Below are positions 9,404-17,916 of a stretch of DNA of 64,000 bases, one piece after another. Position numbers and translations under genes: made by a program. The DNA lies in assembly GCF_007000325.2 (NCBI RefSeq), contig NZ_CP117268.1, positions 930,001-994,000 on the forward strand. The letters run 5' to 3'. Position 1 is the stretch's first letter; every line of letters begins with the position of its first letter. The notes under the pieces were generated by a model. It worked only from the letters and a program-made list of their open reading frames with translations. It did no database searches and was not told where the DNA came from. This stretch comes from Rhizobium rhododendri (GTDB lineage Bacteria; Pseudomonadota; Alphaproteobacteria; Rhizobiales; Rhizobiaceae).

Positions 9404-10639
9404 ATGTCCTCGCCCTTTTCCATTGCCCTGACTGGTCAATCACTAATCCGTCACGATCTGAGAACGATAAGTGACCCCAGACTGCATGACATCGCACAGA
9501 TTCTTAAGGCGAGTGACGTCGCTTTCACCAATCTTGAGACGACCATTTATGGCCGTTATGGCGGCTGGCCACTCAAGGGCTCATACTTCGGCGCCTCCGC
9601 ACCTGAGGTTTTACCAGCTCTGAAGGAGTTAGGATTTAACAGCCTCGCCTTGGCAAACAACCATGCCTTTGATCTCGGCCCGTCCGGAATCCTTTCGACG
9701 CTGGAGGAGGTGGCGTTACAAGACTTTCTTCATGCCGGTATCGGTGCGGATAAGAGTCGTGCCGCCAAGCCTCAGAAAAAAACATTCGGATTAAGGAGCG
9801 TGGCACTGATTGCTATGGATGCCGGCCCAGGACCGTCGTTCATGTATGCTGAGGATGCAAGCCAGGGCCGGATGGCAAGGCCCGGCATCAACAGACTGAA
9901 GGTCTCAAGAGTATTCGATGTAGAGGTGGAAACATTCAACATACTTCGCTCCATACAAAGCCGATTTCTAAGTTCAAATCTGGAAAGAGCCAATTATGCC
10001 CAACCCGAGGATTCGCCTGAGGTCGATGACAACATCGAAATAGACTTTTACGGAACGACATTTCGTAAAGCCGATCACAATGTCCGCCATATCGTGATCG
10101 ACAGACATAGCGCCTGGGCCCAGCTTTCCGCGATCGTGGAAGAAGCAAGCACCGACACATTTGTCATCGTGTACCTGCATCACCACCATTGGGAGCCGAG
10201 CTGGCAGCAGGTACCCTCTTGGGTCCAGGAATTTGCCCATCAGTGCGTGAACGCAGGCGCAGGCCTTTTCGTCAGCCATGGCGCACCAGTTCTGCAAGCA
10301 ATCGAGATATATCGAGACACACCGATTTTCTATGGCCTCGGAAATTTTCTGTTCCACACCCAGAAGGAGGAACGAGAATGGAGCCCGGCGGAAGTCTGGA
10401 AAAGTGTCGTAGCGACCTGCAACTACGGCCCCGGTGGGCGATTGCAAGACATCAACCTGCGTCCAATCGTGATCGGCGGAACCGAGGCACTGGCCGACCA
10501 AGACCGCGATCGACTCCCCTTTCCTGTTTTGGTCGACGGCGAGATGGCGGACGAGATTCTCAAAGATCTCGCCGACCGTAGTGCCGGCTTCGGCACTCTC
10601 CTGTCTCTAGAGAACGGTATCGGTCGGATCGTTCTGTAA
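9404..10639 (+). CDS. CapA-family metallophosphatase-like protein
   Basis: The 411-residue protein matches the CapA/PgsA poly-gamma-glutamate synthesis family, a calcineurin-like metallophosphatase fold. Motifs seen are NLETTI near residue 46, LANNHAFDLG near residues 82-91, YLHHHHWEP and the C-terminal block IFYGLGNFLF. No signal peptide or transmembrane segment is seen, so unlike PgsA it may be cytoplasmic. Its place behind an amino-acid importer suggests it acts on the imported compound rather than on a capsule, but this is inference. GGGAG precedes the ATG. Confidence 0.8.
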   Translation: MSSPFSIALTGQSLIRHDLRTISDPRLHDIAQILKASDVAFTNLETTIYGRYGGWPLKGSYFGASAPEVLPALKELGFNSLALANNHAFDLGPSGILSTLEEVALQDFLHAGIGADKSRAAKPQKKTFGLRSVALIAMDAGPGPSFMYAEDASQGRMARPGINRLKVSRVFDVEVETFNILRSIQSRFLSSNLERANYAQPEDSPEVDDNIEIDFYGTTFRKADHNVRHIVIDRHSAWAQLSAIVEEASTDTFVIVYLHHHHWEPSWQQVPSWVQEFAHQCVNAGAGLFVSHGAPVLQAIEIYRDTPIFYGLGNFLFHTQKEEREWSPAEVWKSVVATCNYGPGGRLQDINLRPIVIGGTEALADQDRDRLPFPVLVDGEMADEILKDLADRSAGFGTLLSLENGIGRIVL

Positions 10640-10692
10640 GGCTCGAAGCGGAAATAAGAAGATCTGACGTTGTGCGTCTCAATCTCAAGGAG

Positions 10693-10712
10693 TGGCGGCC
10701 CTACAGCCGCCA
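10693..10712. terminator. hairpin between convergent genes
   Basis: A perfect 7-bp stem, TGGCGGC-CCTACA-GCCGCCA, lies between the converging CapA-like and XRE genes. It is followed by ATTTCA rather than a long T run. It could end transcription from both sides. Confidence 0.5.
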
Positions 10713-10730
10713 ATTTCACACTCGTCTACA

Positions 10731-11228
10731 CTAACGATCCGTCCCGAGTTGCTCTTCCATTTCTTCCTCAGCAATTGAGGTGACGAGAGCGACAACGCGG
10801 CTGCGGACACGCGCCGGAAGCAGCAAAACGTCCTCAATCAGACGACGCCCTTCCGCAGTGGAAATATAGGCAATCCTTTCATCGATCTCGGTTGTGATTT
10901 GGCTGCCCTCAGAGTCTACCGGATCCGGAAGGCCTTCGAAAAACTTTGAAACAGGGACGCCGAGGCGACTTGCAACCTCGTAGAGCATCGAGGCGCTGAC
11001 ACGGTTCCTGCCACTTTCGTATTTCTGTACCTGTTGCAGACTGACACCGATGCCGGCACCAAGATCTCCCAACGATACATTCGACTGTATCCGGCGGATC
11101 CGAATCTGCTGCCCGACATGGAGATCGACTGGATGAACCGTGTCGTGTTCAGTTCGCGATAGCGTGCTTTGCGCCCGCCTCGATGATCGGATCTGAATGG
11201 CTGCTATGTGGCTATTCATGTTCGACAC
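10731..11228 (-). CDS. XRE-family regulator, PraR-like
   Basis: The 165-residue protein has a helix-turn-helix of the Cro/CI type at about residues 37-95, including VSLQQVQKYESGRNRVSAS and then LGVPVSKFFEG. This matches the PraR-type regulators common in rhizobia, and the gene at 58941 in this window is a paralogue with the same core. The N-terminal 33 residues are extra and the true start may be further in. The C-terminal half (VRSRVVALVTSIAEEEMEEQ) is helical. No target can be assigned. It could influence the downstream leftward genes or act elsewhere. Confidence 0.8.
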   Translation of the reverse strand: MSNMNSHIAAIQIRSSRRAQSTLSRTEHDTVHPVDLHVGQQIRIRRIQSNVSLGDLGAGIGVSLQQVQKYESGRNRVSASMLYEVASRLGVPVSKFFEGLPDPVDSEGSQITTEIDERIAYISTAEGRRLIEDVLLLPARVRSRVVALVTSIAEEEMEEQLGTDR

Positions 11229-11600
11229 CCCGACTGGAGAGTTTCATGCGGTACGCCCCCGCTGAAAACTCGCTTAACCCACTGATCGGGGAGTTAGAAC
11301 ACCGTGCTAGACGGCCCAATGGCCTTTAGTTCCGAGGAACCTGGACATGCGCCACAGGCTCCCCGACCACAAAGGTTAAGAAGTGTGATGCCGTACCGGC
11401 CGGCACCAACCGCTAGCAGGGGGTTCTAATCCCCAAGGCAGCGCGTACCGCCCCGCCGAGAAAGATAGTTGAAATAAGCTCGCTGCGCAACCGAATTCGT
11501 CACAAAATTCAAAGACTTCGGGTCAGGAGTGCGAGTTCGTCATCGAGCCAAAGCTCACAACCTCGCAGATAAGGTGTCGCGGTGGATTGTTACAGCACGA
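11229..11600. other. intergenic stretch with GC-rich inverted repeats
   Basis: No gene is visible. Two short hairpins are present: TGCCG/CGGCA within 11389-11405 and GGGG-GTTCTAAT-CCCC within 11419-11434. The second resembles a tRNA T-arm but no tRNA can be built around it. The interval lies upstream of the XRE gene and downstream of the 466-residue gene. Confidence 0.4.
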
Positions 11601-13001
11601 TCAGGAAAATGCCCATTGCTGGCAACCCTTGCTCACCTTTCCTGATGCGAAAGCTGCGGCCAGCTCCGCCCATAAAGGATCCTTTGTGAAGCTTGTCAGC
11701 GATCCGACAGCTTCGTCAATACGCATGTGGCCGAACCGGTCGAGAAGCGTCTCAACGCCGGCGTCGCCGACGGTGTTCAAGAGCGAAAATGGCTCGCATG
11801 GCGAGGAGATGATTCGGTGGGCCCACGCGCCCGGTCGCTCGTCCTCGGCCAGCGCGGTGAGAAGTTGCGCATCATGATCCTGGCCTCTCAGCGCTTCACA
11901 AAATGCCCAGCGCATCAAAGGATAGTAGACGGTGTGTCGACTTCCGCCAAGTGCACGAACGCCGGGCAGAATCGATGTGACGATAAACATTAGGAGGAGG
12001 TTCGGTACGATCCGCCGCTTCGCCAAGGCCTCGATCAGACCTTCCGATAGAAAGTCAATTCTGATGTCATCCGCACCTCTCGAACGGAGAACGCAACCAT
12101 CGAGCCAGAGCGGAATTAGCCGCCCATTAGTAGAGCCCCAGAAAAAGTGCGTCGAGTTCTTAAGCCAACCCTGCCACGTCGAACCGGCGAGTTGATCGAT
12201 GCAATCGAGCAGCTTGATAGCAAAAGGTCTGTTCTCGATCAGCCCCGTCCGCAACCAGGACCGCTCATTGCAAAGATGATCTCTCACGAGATCGGCAACA
12301 TCATCATCATCGAACTGAAGGAAGTCGATCCGGCGGTCGAAATAGCGATTCCAGAGTTCGATGTTAGCCGCCTTGATTGCCTCAGATGCTGAAGGAAACG
12401 CGTCGGCGGGCAAGCTCGCACGTAGGTAGGAAATTGCGTCTGAGTCGGGGCCGGGCTTGTCGGCATTTTGAAGTCGGAAGCTGTAGCGATTGTTTCTGCC
12501 TAAAATGCTGTAGGGGATCATCTTGCTGCGCGACAGGCCGAAGACATTGATTGCCTCGCCTTCAATTTGAAGCCAAGCAGGACCCTTACGGCCGCGTTCC
12601 ACGAACTTTACGGTCGAACAACCATAGGAGATGTAGCACCTCCTGCCATGGGCGCGCAGTCCCATCAATGAGAAAAGATGGGTATAGAATGCATCGGGCT
12701 CAATCAAAAGGTGAAGGTGCGGACCGGTCTGCAGGACGGGCGCGAACTCAATCTCTCTTTCAAGTCGAGATGCTTGTTCTTCCGAAAAACCCCGGCGCCG
12801 CGCCACCGCACCAATCCGTGACTGCAACAGCGACATGGCTTGGCTGCGAGCGGCGCAAGCGGGATGATGGCGCGCAACAGAGAAGACCGACTTGGCATAA
12901 GCTTCCACCGGCGCCTGCTCGAACGGTCGAGCCCAGGGTAAAAGCTCAAATATCAGAGCCAAAACCTTGCCCTTGGATACGAGTTCTGCTTCGCTCGACA
13001 T
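11601..13001 (-). CDS. unrecognised 466-aa protein beside an MFS exporter
   Basis: I do not recognise this family. GAGGAG about 6 bases before the ATG supports the start. The protein is soluble, without a signal peptide. Distinct blocks include LQTGPHLHLLIEPDAFYTHL near residues 92-111, then YISYGCSTVKF and WLQIEGEAINVFGLSRSKMI to about residue 162. A C-terminal helical part contains the hydrophobic stretch IVPNLLLMFIVTSILPGVRAL. The order HLHLL...GCS suggests an enzyme, but no catalytic motif is certain. It begins 9 bp after the MFS gene on the same strand and is almost certainly co-transcribed with it. Confidence 0.7.
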   Translation of the reverse strand: MSSEAELVSKGKVLALIFELLPWARPFEQAPVEAYAKSVFSVARHHPACAARSQAMSLLQSRIGAVARRRGFSEEQASRLEREIEFAPVLQTGPHLHLLIEPDAFYTHLFSLMGLRAHGRRCYISYGCSTVKFVERGRKGPAWLQIEGEAINVFGLSRSKMIPYSILGRNNRYSFRLQNADKPGPDSDAISYLRASLPADAFPSASEAIKAANIELWNRYFDRRIDFLQFDDDDVADLVRDHLCNERSWLRTGLIENRPFAIKLLDCIDQLAGSTWQGWLKNSTHFFWGSTNGRLIPLWLDGCVLRSRGADDIRIDFLSEGLIEALAKRRIVPNLLLMFIVTSILPGVRALGGSRHTVYYPLMRWAFCEALRGQDHDAQLLTALAEDERPGAWAHRIISSPCEPFSLLNTVGDAGVETLLDRFGHMRIDEAVGSLTSFTKDPLWAELAAAFASGKVSKGCQQWAFS

Positions 13002-13010
13002 CTCTACTCC

Positions 13011-14258
13011 TCAAACAAGCCGGCTTTTCAGCGGCCCTCCCCGATCCATCCTAAAGTAAAGGACGAGAGCAACGGCGATCATAACCGCGCCGAAATACGC
13101 GAATATTTGTGAAGGCAGGACGGTGTTACCGAAAAAGCCGATGATTCCATAGGTTAAGAGCCCGACAGCCATGCAAAGTGTGTGGATCTGGCTGCGAGCA
13201 CGTCCCAGCATACTAACTGGGACAACGGATTGAACCTGCACGTCGATCAGAACACGCGCGATATTATAGCTCATACCAAGAATCGTCATTTGAAAGACCG
13301 CCAAGACAACGCCTGGGACCATCCAAAAACCGAGAAGAAACAGGCCAGCAAGCCCCAAATGAACAAGAATGTTCTGCCACCAATGCCGACGGCCCAAAAA
13401 AAAGCTCGCACACCCAGAGATTGAACCAAAGGCCCATCCCGCCTCAAGATAGCCAAATTGCAGCGCCGTGCCGTCCAGTTCATGGATCACATATGCTGAG
13501 GCGAGCACGCTCACAAGCATGCCCATTGTGTAAATCAGAGCGTATATAGATGCGTTGGCCTTCAGCGACTGAAGTGTGAACGTCGTTGGCAAGAGGTCGA
13601 GGTAACGAATGCCGCCGCTCATAGCAAGCTGTTTGGAAGAGTAGAGTTGCCTTCGGCTGCGCATAGCCCGCAACGCCAACAGAGAGAGAATAAAGCAAGC
13701 GCCAGGTAGGACAGGCACCAGATCCATGCCCATAGCGGTCAGAGCGGCTCCCATGACAATGGCTGCGAGCAAATTGCCTGCTTGCATTCCAACATACGAG
13801 GCAGAGTTGAATGACTCGAGCTTTTCGGCACCGACAATCGACGGAATCATGGCTTGTAATGCCGTCGAATAGGTTCTGTCGATGACAGCAAAGATGATCC
13901 ATGAAATGTATAGGATGAGGAGGGGGTCCACAAACGAAAAACCTACTCCGGTCGATACCATCAGCGCCACCCGCAGCAGATCACAGATCATACAGACAAT
14001 GCTGCGATCAAATCGATCGACCACCGCGCCGCCGACATTACTCGTCAACAATTCGGCGGCACTGCCGAGCGCGAGGAGAATGGCAAGAGCGCTCGCCCTG
14101 TGGCCAATATCGACGGCGATCCATGCCGTTAGCACAAAATAGGCATTGCGGCCGACAGACGATGCCACCACGCAGAACAATAAGATGCGGCAAGCGGCCT
14201 TCCGCTCGATTGCGCCGCGTATCAATATCCCGACCCCATCAGCAAGCCCTCCTGGCAA
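13011..14258 (-). CDS. MFS transporter
   Basis: This 415-residue protein has about twelve hydrophobic segments and the MFS inter-helix pattern GGAVVDRFDRSIVCMICDLLR near residues 75-95. It resembles drug/metabolite exporters of the EntS/DHA3-like group. The only in-frame start after the upstream stop is a TTG at 14258 without a strong ribosome binding site, so the true N-terminus may be slightly shorter. It adjoins an AraC regulator and the unknown 466-residue protein, so it may export whatever that locus makes. The substrate is not predictable. Confidence 0.85.
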   Translation of the reverse strand: MPGGLADGVGILIRGAIERKAACRILLFCVVASSVGRNAYFVLTAWIAVDIGHRASALAILLALGSAAELLTSNVGGAVVDRFDRSIVCMICDLLRVALMVSTGVGFSFVDPLLILYISWIIFAVIDRTYSTALQAMIPSIVGAEKLESFNSASYVGMQAGNLLAAIVMGAALTAMGMDLVPVLPGACFILSLLALRAMRSRRQLYSSKQLAMSGGIRYLDLLPTTFTLQSLKANASIYALIYTMGMLVSVLASAYVIHELDGTALQFGYLEAGWAFGSISGCASFFLGRRHWWQNILVHLGLAGLFLLGFWMVPGVVLAVFQMTILGMSYNIARVLIDVQVQSVVPVSMLGRARSQIHTLCMAVGLLTYGIIGFFGNTVLPSQIFAYFGAVMIAVALVLYFRMDRGGPLKSRLV

Positions 14259-14299
14259 TAGAATGATTTCATTCTAGTCCCCTCAGGGGCCTGCGGCTT

Positions 14300-15220
14300 T
14301 CATGAAATTGATATTATTCTTGGCTCGGAACGAGCAGGTTCCCTCCAGACAGCACGGTATCCCTCAGGAGAAATCCCCGTATCGCGTCGAAATCTGGTCG
14401 AGAGATGGCTTCCACTCGCATAGCCACAGGCAAGCGCCACCTCCGTTACAGTCATCGCTGTCGTACGAAGAAGGTCGCTGGCGCGCTCGAGGCGACGCAT
14501 ATTGTAAAAGGCGTAGGGTGTTATGCCTTGCGAGTACTTGAATGCGCGGCAAAAGTGCTCGTAGGTCACGCCTGCTTCTTCAGCGAGCAAGCGCACGCTT
14601 GGAGGTCGCTCGATATACGCATCGATTTTTTCAATCACTCTCTTGAGCAGCGCCGGCGCCAGGCCTCCGCGGTGCGCCTTGCCCGATGTTCGAGAGCCAC
14701 GTTGCAAAAGTCCAAAGATGGCCGTTAGATGTCCTTCGACGATCAGGTCGGTAATAGGATCGTCATTCAAGAGCTCGCGGGCAATCTGACGCACTAAGCA
14801 TTGTATTGGCAGATCCCTGAAACCGAGCTTCGGACGCAAGCTTCCCGCACTCGGCAACCTTGCAGATAAGTCGGACAAGAACTCGCTCGCCACTATTATC
14901 ATGAGATAACAGGCCTCGCAGTCGCCCTCGTCCCAACCACTCCAGCGGCAGCCAGGCGGAACGTAAACGAGTGAGCCGTCCTGACGCGGAGTAAAGCCGA
15001 CATTTCGCCCGTCAATATGATTTTCGCCGGACTTCGCCGCACCGCGTATGTTGAGAAAAATCAGGTGGTGATCCGTTACCACGTCGATTTCCTGCCGAGC
15101 TAAGCCGATCCGACGAACGACATCGGCACGCGCGTGGCTCCAACGACCTTGCTTGTGAAGGATGACCTGCGCTTGCGACTGCTTTATTTTTTCGGGTTGA
15201 ACGGCCGGAACGATCCCCAA
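14300..15220 (-). CDS. AraC-family transcriptional regulator
   Basis: The 306-residue protein has an N-terminal cupin-like sensor region (PRQDGSLVYVPPGCRWSGW) and a C-terminal pair of helix-turn-helix motifs. These are VRLLAEEAGVTYEHFCRAFKYSQGITPYAF and VTEVALACGYASGSHLSTRFRRDTGISPEGYR. This is the classical AraC/XylS signature. It starts at TTG, preceded by AGGAG. It lies 41 bp upstream of the MFS gene on the same strand and is divergent from the methyltransferase-like gene, so it is the likely regulator of both arms of the locus. Confidence 0.88.
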   Translation of the reverse strand: MGIVPAVQPEKIKQSQAQVILHKQGRWSHARADVVRRIGLARQEIDVVTDHHLIFLNIRGAAKSGENHIDGRNVGFTPRQDGSLVYVPPGCRWSGWDEGDCEACYLMIIVASEFLSDLSARLPSAGSLRPKLGFRDLPIQCLVRQIARELLNDDPITDLIVEGHLTAIFGLLQRGSRTSGKAHRGGLAPALLKRVIEKIDAYIERPPSVRLLAEEAGVTYEHFCRAFKYSQGITPYAFYNMRRLERASDLLRTTAMTVTEVALACGYASGSHLSTRFRRDTGISPEGYRAVWREPARSEPRIISIS

Positions 15221-15512
15221 GTTGACTGGCTTCTCCTGTTTAAGATCGGTGTAGAGGCAAGCATATCTGACTAAAAGTTGCCGATCAAACCTCCTCTAAC
15301 CTGAGGTCGAATTTCATATCAATTTCATGTAAGCCGATCAAAATCGTGGATGCAAGAAACCAGAGCGCGCGGTCATGCTTCGGCCGAGCATTGTCGCAAA
15401 AAGGGCGTTGGTGTCGTTGATAATTCACATCAGCGCCGGCGCTTCGAATTTCTGAAGTTCGTCTTTCAAATGAGCAGGCTGCGATAATGCGAGAGAAAGG
15501 CAGGTCTTTCGC

Positions 15513-16517
15513 ATGCACGGATTTGAAGATTTCATAGTGGAGTGCGACCGCGCACCCCGTCTCAACGAGCTCTCGGAATTCTTTTCGACAACGGCAGCTG
15601 GTCAAACTGGCATGCCCATTCGGCCACCGAAGCTCGACTATCGGCTCTTCCCGCTCGACTCAACATTTAAGCGCTTTTCAGCTCTTCATCCGCTACGGCA
15701 AGGGCCATTCGATCAGCACTATCTCGGCAGCATACCCTATAGGTTCGAAGAGGAATGCCGCATGGGCTGTGCAATCCTCAAATATGCCCGAGCCAGAAAG
15801 GGACGGTTGAAGCTCTACACATTGGGAACAGCAGAGGGCACGATGGCGCGCGTGATTGCCGAACTCGGCAATGGCAGGATAGACACATTATCTTGCAGCC
15901 CAAATGTCGAGAATCTGCGAAGTTTCTACGCCTACGGTGTTCCTCCGCATGCCACATTTTTTCACGGACCATTTCATCATCTGACTGCGCGAAAAATCCA
16001 AGATGATGATGAGCTACGCGCATTCACTGGCGGCTTTGACATCATCGTCGAGGACACGACGTTTCAGATGTATTCGCCCAATCGCTTCGATCAAATTCGC
16101 TTTGTATCGCAGCATCTCAGAAAAGACGGGCTTTTCATCTTCATCGAAAAATTCAGGCACGACGACGCCGAGGAATACCATCGGCGCGAGCGGCAAAAGG
16201 ACCACGGCTTCAAGGCTCGGTTTTTTACCCCTTCCGACATTCGAAAAAAAGAAGAAACTGTTTTAACACGAATGAATCGAAACGAAGTCAGCTTGGCGAA
16301 CATAGCCGCGACACTGAGTCGCTTTTTCGAGCACACATTCGTCACATGGAACAGCGGCAATTTTTATTCGCTTGTGTCCAGCAACAGCGCAAAAAATCTC
16401 GACCTCTTTCTATCGAAGCTGTGCCCGGCCGCAATACCAGGAGAATATGTCTATACTGACCTTCCTCATCGGCTTTATCCGAATCCGAAGCAGCAAACAC
16501 AAGGTGTTAGCCTTTAG
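15513..16517 (+). CDS. class I methyltransferase-fold protein
   Basis: The 334-residue protein has a Rossmann-like core. It contains a glycine-rich SAM-binding motif in LKLYTLGTAEGTMARVIAEL near residues 99-118, then GRIDTLSCSPNVENL, and an acidic strand-end GGFDIIVEDTTFQMYSP near residues 171-187. HLRKDGLFIFIEKF matches the late beta strand of such methyltransferases. The first 80 residues and the last 100 are unlike common families. AAAGG precedes the ATG. The divergent AraC gene and the following HAD-fold gene suggest a small biosynthetic or modification pathway. The acceptor substrate is unknown, and a non-methylating SAM-dependent role is possible. Confidence 0.65.
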   Translation: MHGFEDFIVECDRAPRLNELSEFFSTTAAGQTGMPIRPPKLDYRLFPLDSTFKRFSALHPLRQGPFDQHYLGSIPYRFEEECRMGCAILKYARARKGRLKLYTLGTAEGTMARVIAELGNGRIDTLSCSPNVENLRSFYAYGVPPHATFFHGPFHHLTARKIQDDDELRAFTGGFDIIVEDTTFQMYSPNRFDQIRFVSQHLRKDGLFIFIEKFRHDDAEEYHRRERQKDHGFKARFFTPSDIRKKEETVLTRMNRNEVSLANIAATLSRFFEHTFVTWNSGNFYSLVSSNSAKNLDLFLSKLCPAAIPGEYVYTDLPHRLYPNPKQQTQGVSL

Positions 16518-16628
16518 GCAACCATGACCAGACATGGCGGCGAAACAGCCCCCGACTCGTTAGCCAGCGTCTGATTATATGTGCACACTTCAAAAAGGCG
16601 GGACCTTGTTGGCCCCGGTGGTCAAGGT

Positions 16629-17261
16629 ATGATTTGCCAACTACGAAGAATTGCTTCTGCCGGCCTAGTTATTTTTGAGGAAGAAGGTCTCCTCCTGAGG
16701 CATAGAGGTGTATCCAGAGACATGACGCTGAAGGATATCAATCACGAATTCGTCGAAGTTCTAAAACAAATCCGAGAACTTAACGTTCACTTTGGCTTTA
16801 TCTCGCGCCGAAGTGAAGGGGCCGGAACATCAGAAATTTCGACCGTGATGGCAGTCCTCTTTGAGTTGCTTTCCATTCGGGGAGCACGACCCGATTTCTG
16901 GATCACGGACACGGATTCGTCTCAACCAAACGGAACCGAACTTCAAGGTTCAAACAAATCGCGACCCAATACCGCCACGCGCATGATTTTCAGAGCCATC
17001 GAGTGCTATGGGGCCGATAAAGGTAGTGTCGTGATTGTCAGCAGTTTAGTGAAATCTATCCGTGCGGCAAAAGAAGCGGGCATCTTGGGAATTTTATGTT
17101 CTAGCGGGAGAGGCGATGAGAATATTCTCAACGAAATTAAGTCGCAACCTGATCGAATTGAAATTACCGACATGGACTCGCTTTCCAGCGCCATCGGACG
17201 AATCCTAGGCATCGGGGAGAAATTGGCGTTTGACGTCGACCATAGTGGGCGGTGGCGGTAG
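16629..17261 (+). CDS. HAD-fold protein lacking catalytic aspartates
   Basis: About 210 residues follow the HAD-IIIA/GmhB-like outline, but the active site is altered. The usual DxDG nucleophile motif reads E17-E-E19-G in LVIFEEEGLL. Motif IV, normally GDSxxD, reads VSSLVKSIRAAKEAG. A Ser (HFGFISRRSEG) remains in the motif II position. The ATG at 16629 was preferred to a GTG at 16581, because AAGG precedes it and it gives the normal short N-terminus. It lies about 110 bp after the methyltransferase-like gene. It is probably not a phosphatase and may bind a ligand or partner instead. Confidence 0.6.
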   Translation: MICQLRRIASAGLVIFEEEGLLLRHRGVSRDMTLKDINHEFVEVLKQIRELNVHFGFISRRSEGAGTSEISTVMAVLFELLSIRGARPDFWITDTDSSQPNGTELQGSNKSRPNTATRMIFRAIECYGADKGSVVIVSSLVKSIRAAKEAGILGILCSSGRGDENILNEIKSQPDRIEITDMDSLSSAIGRILGIGEKLAFDVDHSGRWR

Positions 17262-17290
17262 AATCGAGATTGAGATCGGGGGGTAGCAGT

Positions 17291-17503
17291 ATGGCCGTTG
17301 ATTGGGATCAGATCGGAACGCTGAGCAATACGGTCGGCGGCTATGACATTCGAACTGATCCTCTCTGGATTTTAGTGATCACGGCTAAGCAAGGTCATGA
17401 GGGACCGCTTGATGAAATGTATATTCGGATGGCGGACGGAAAGGCCTATGCACCAGATGGCATCGAAGTTTTGGCGCTCAGCCCGGATCGGAAACGTGGC
17501 TGA
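17291..17503 (+). CDS. small hypothetical protein, 70 aa
   Basis: The ATG at 17291 gives a compact product starting MAVDWDQIGTLSNTVGGYDIRTDPLW. It has alternating hydrophobic strands (WILVITAK) and an acidic middle, with no signal or membrane segment. It follows the HAD-like gene by 29 bp on the same strand and may be the last gene of that unit. No family is recognised. Confidence 0.45.
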   Translation: MAVDWDQIGTLSNTVGGYDIRTDPLWILVITAKQGHEGPLDEMYIRMADGKAYAPDGIEVLALSPDRKRG

Positions 17504-17542
17504 TATTGCCGGAATGAGAGATGGTTGAATCGAGGCTGCTAG

Positions 17543-17810
17543 TTGGGGGCAGACTTGGGCTGGGGCGATCTCACTGAAGTGGAATGGCGGGTTCTGAAAG
17601 ACTTGCTGCCGTTAGAGCCTGAAAGCCGTGGTCGGGGGGGGCTCCTGAGCAAAATCGAACGATCATCAATGGTATCCTTTGGCGGCTTCGGTGCGGAGCG
17701 CCGTGGCCCGATGTTCCGCCCAAATATGTGAGTTGGAACTTGATCTATCGTCGTTTCCGGCGTTGTAGCAAGGCCGGGGTTTGGGAAACCGTGGCGGTCT
17801 AGGCTATCCC
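17543..17810 (+). pseudogene. truncated IS5-family transposase
   Basis: The frame at 17543 reads GWGDLTEVEWRVLKDLLPLEP, the N-terminus of IS5-family transposases. After a frame change, pieces corresponding to WRLRCGAPW...YRRFRRW follow, up to about 17805. The rest of the transposase and the terminal repeats are absent. The remnant lies between the orphan locus and the conjugation region and marks a likely recombination boundary. Confidence 0.7.
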
Positions 17811-17916
17811 GAACAAGCACGGCTAAAACGATAGGGATGAGATGTGTTTTTCTGCAGCAATCGGTCAGTTTTTTAAGTGTGAGCCGATCGATCGTCGGTA
17901 GCCCCTAATAACGACA

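Noticed and set aside
11419..11434. tRNA T-arm-like hairpin GGGG-GTTCTAAT-CCCC
   Set aside because: No acceptor stem, anticodon arm or D arm can be built around it, so it is listed only as a hairpin within a gap.
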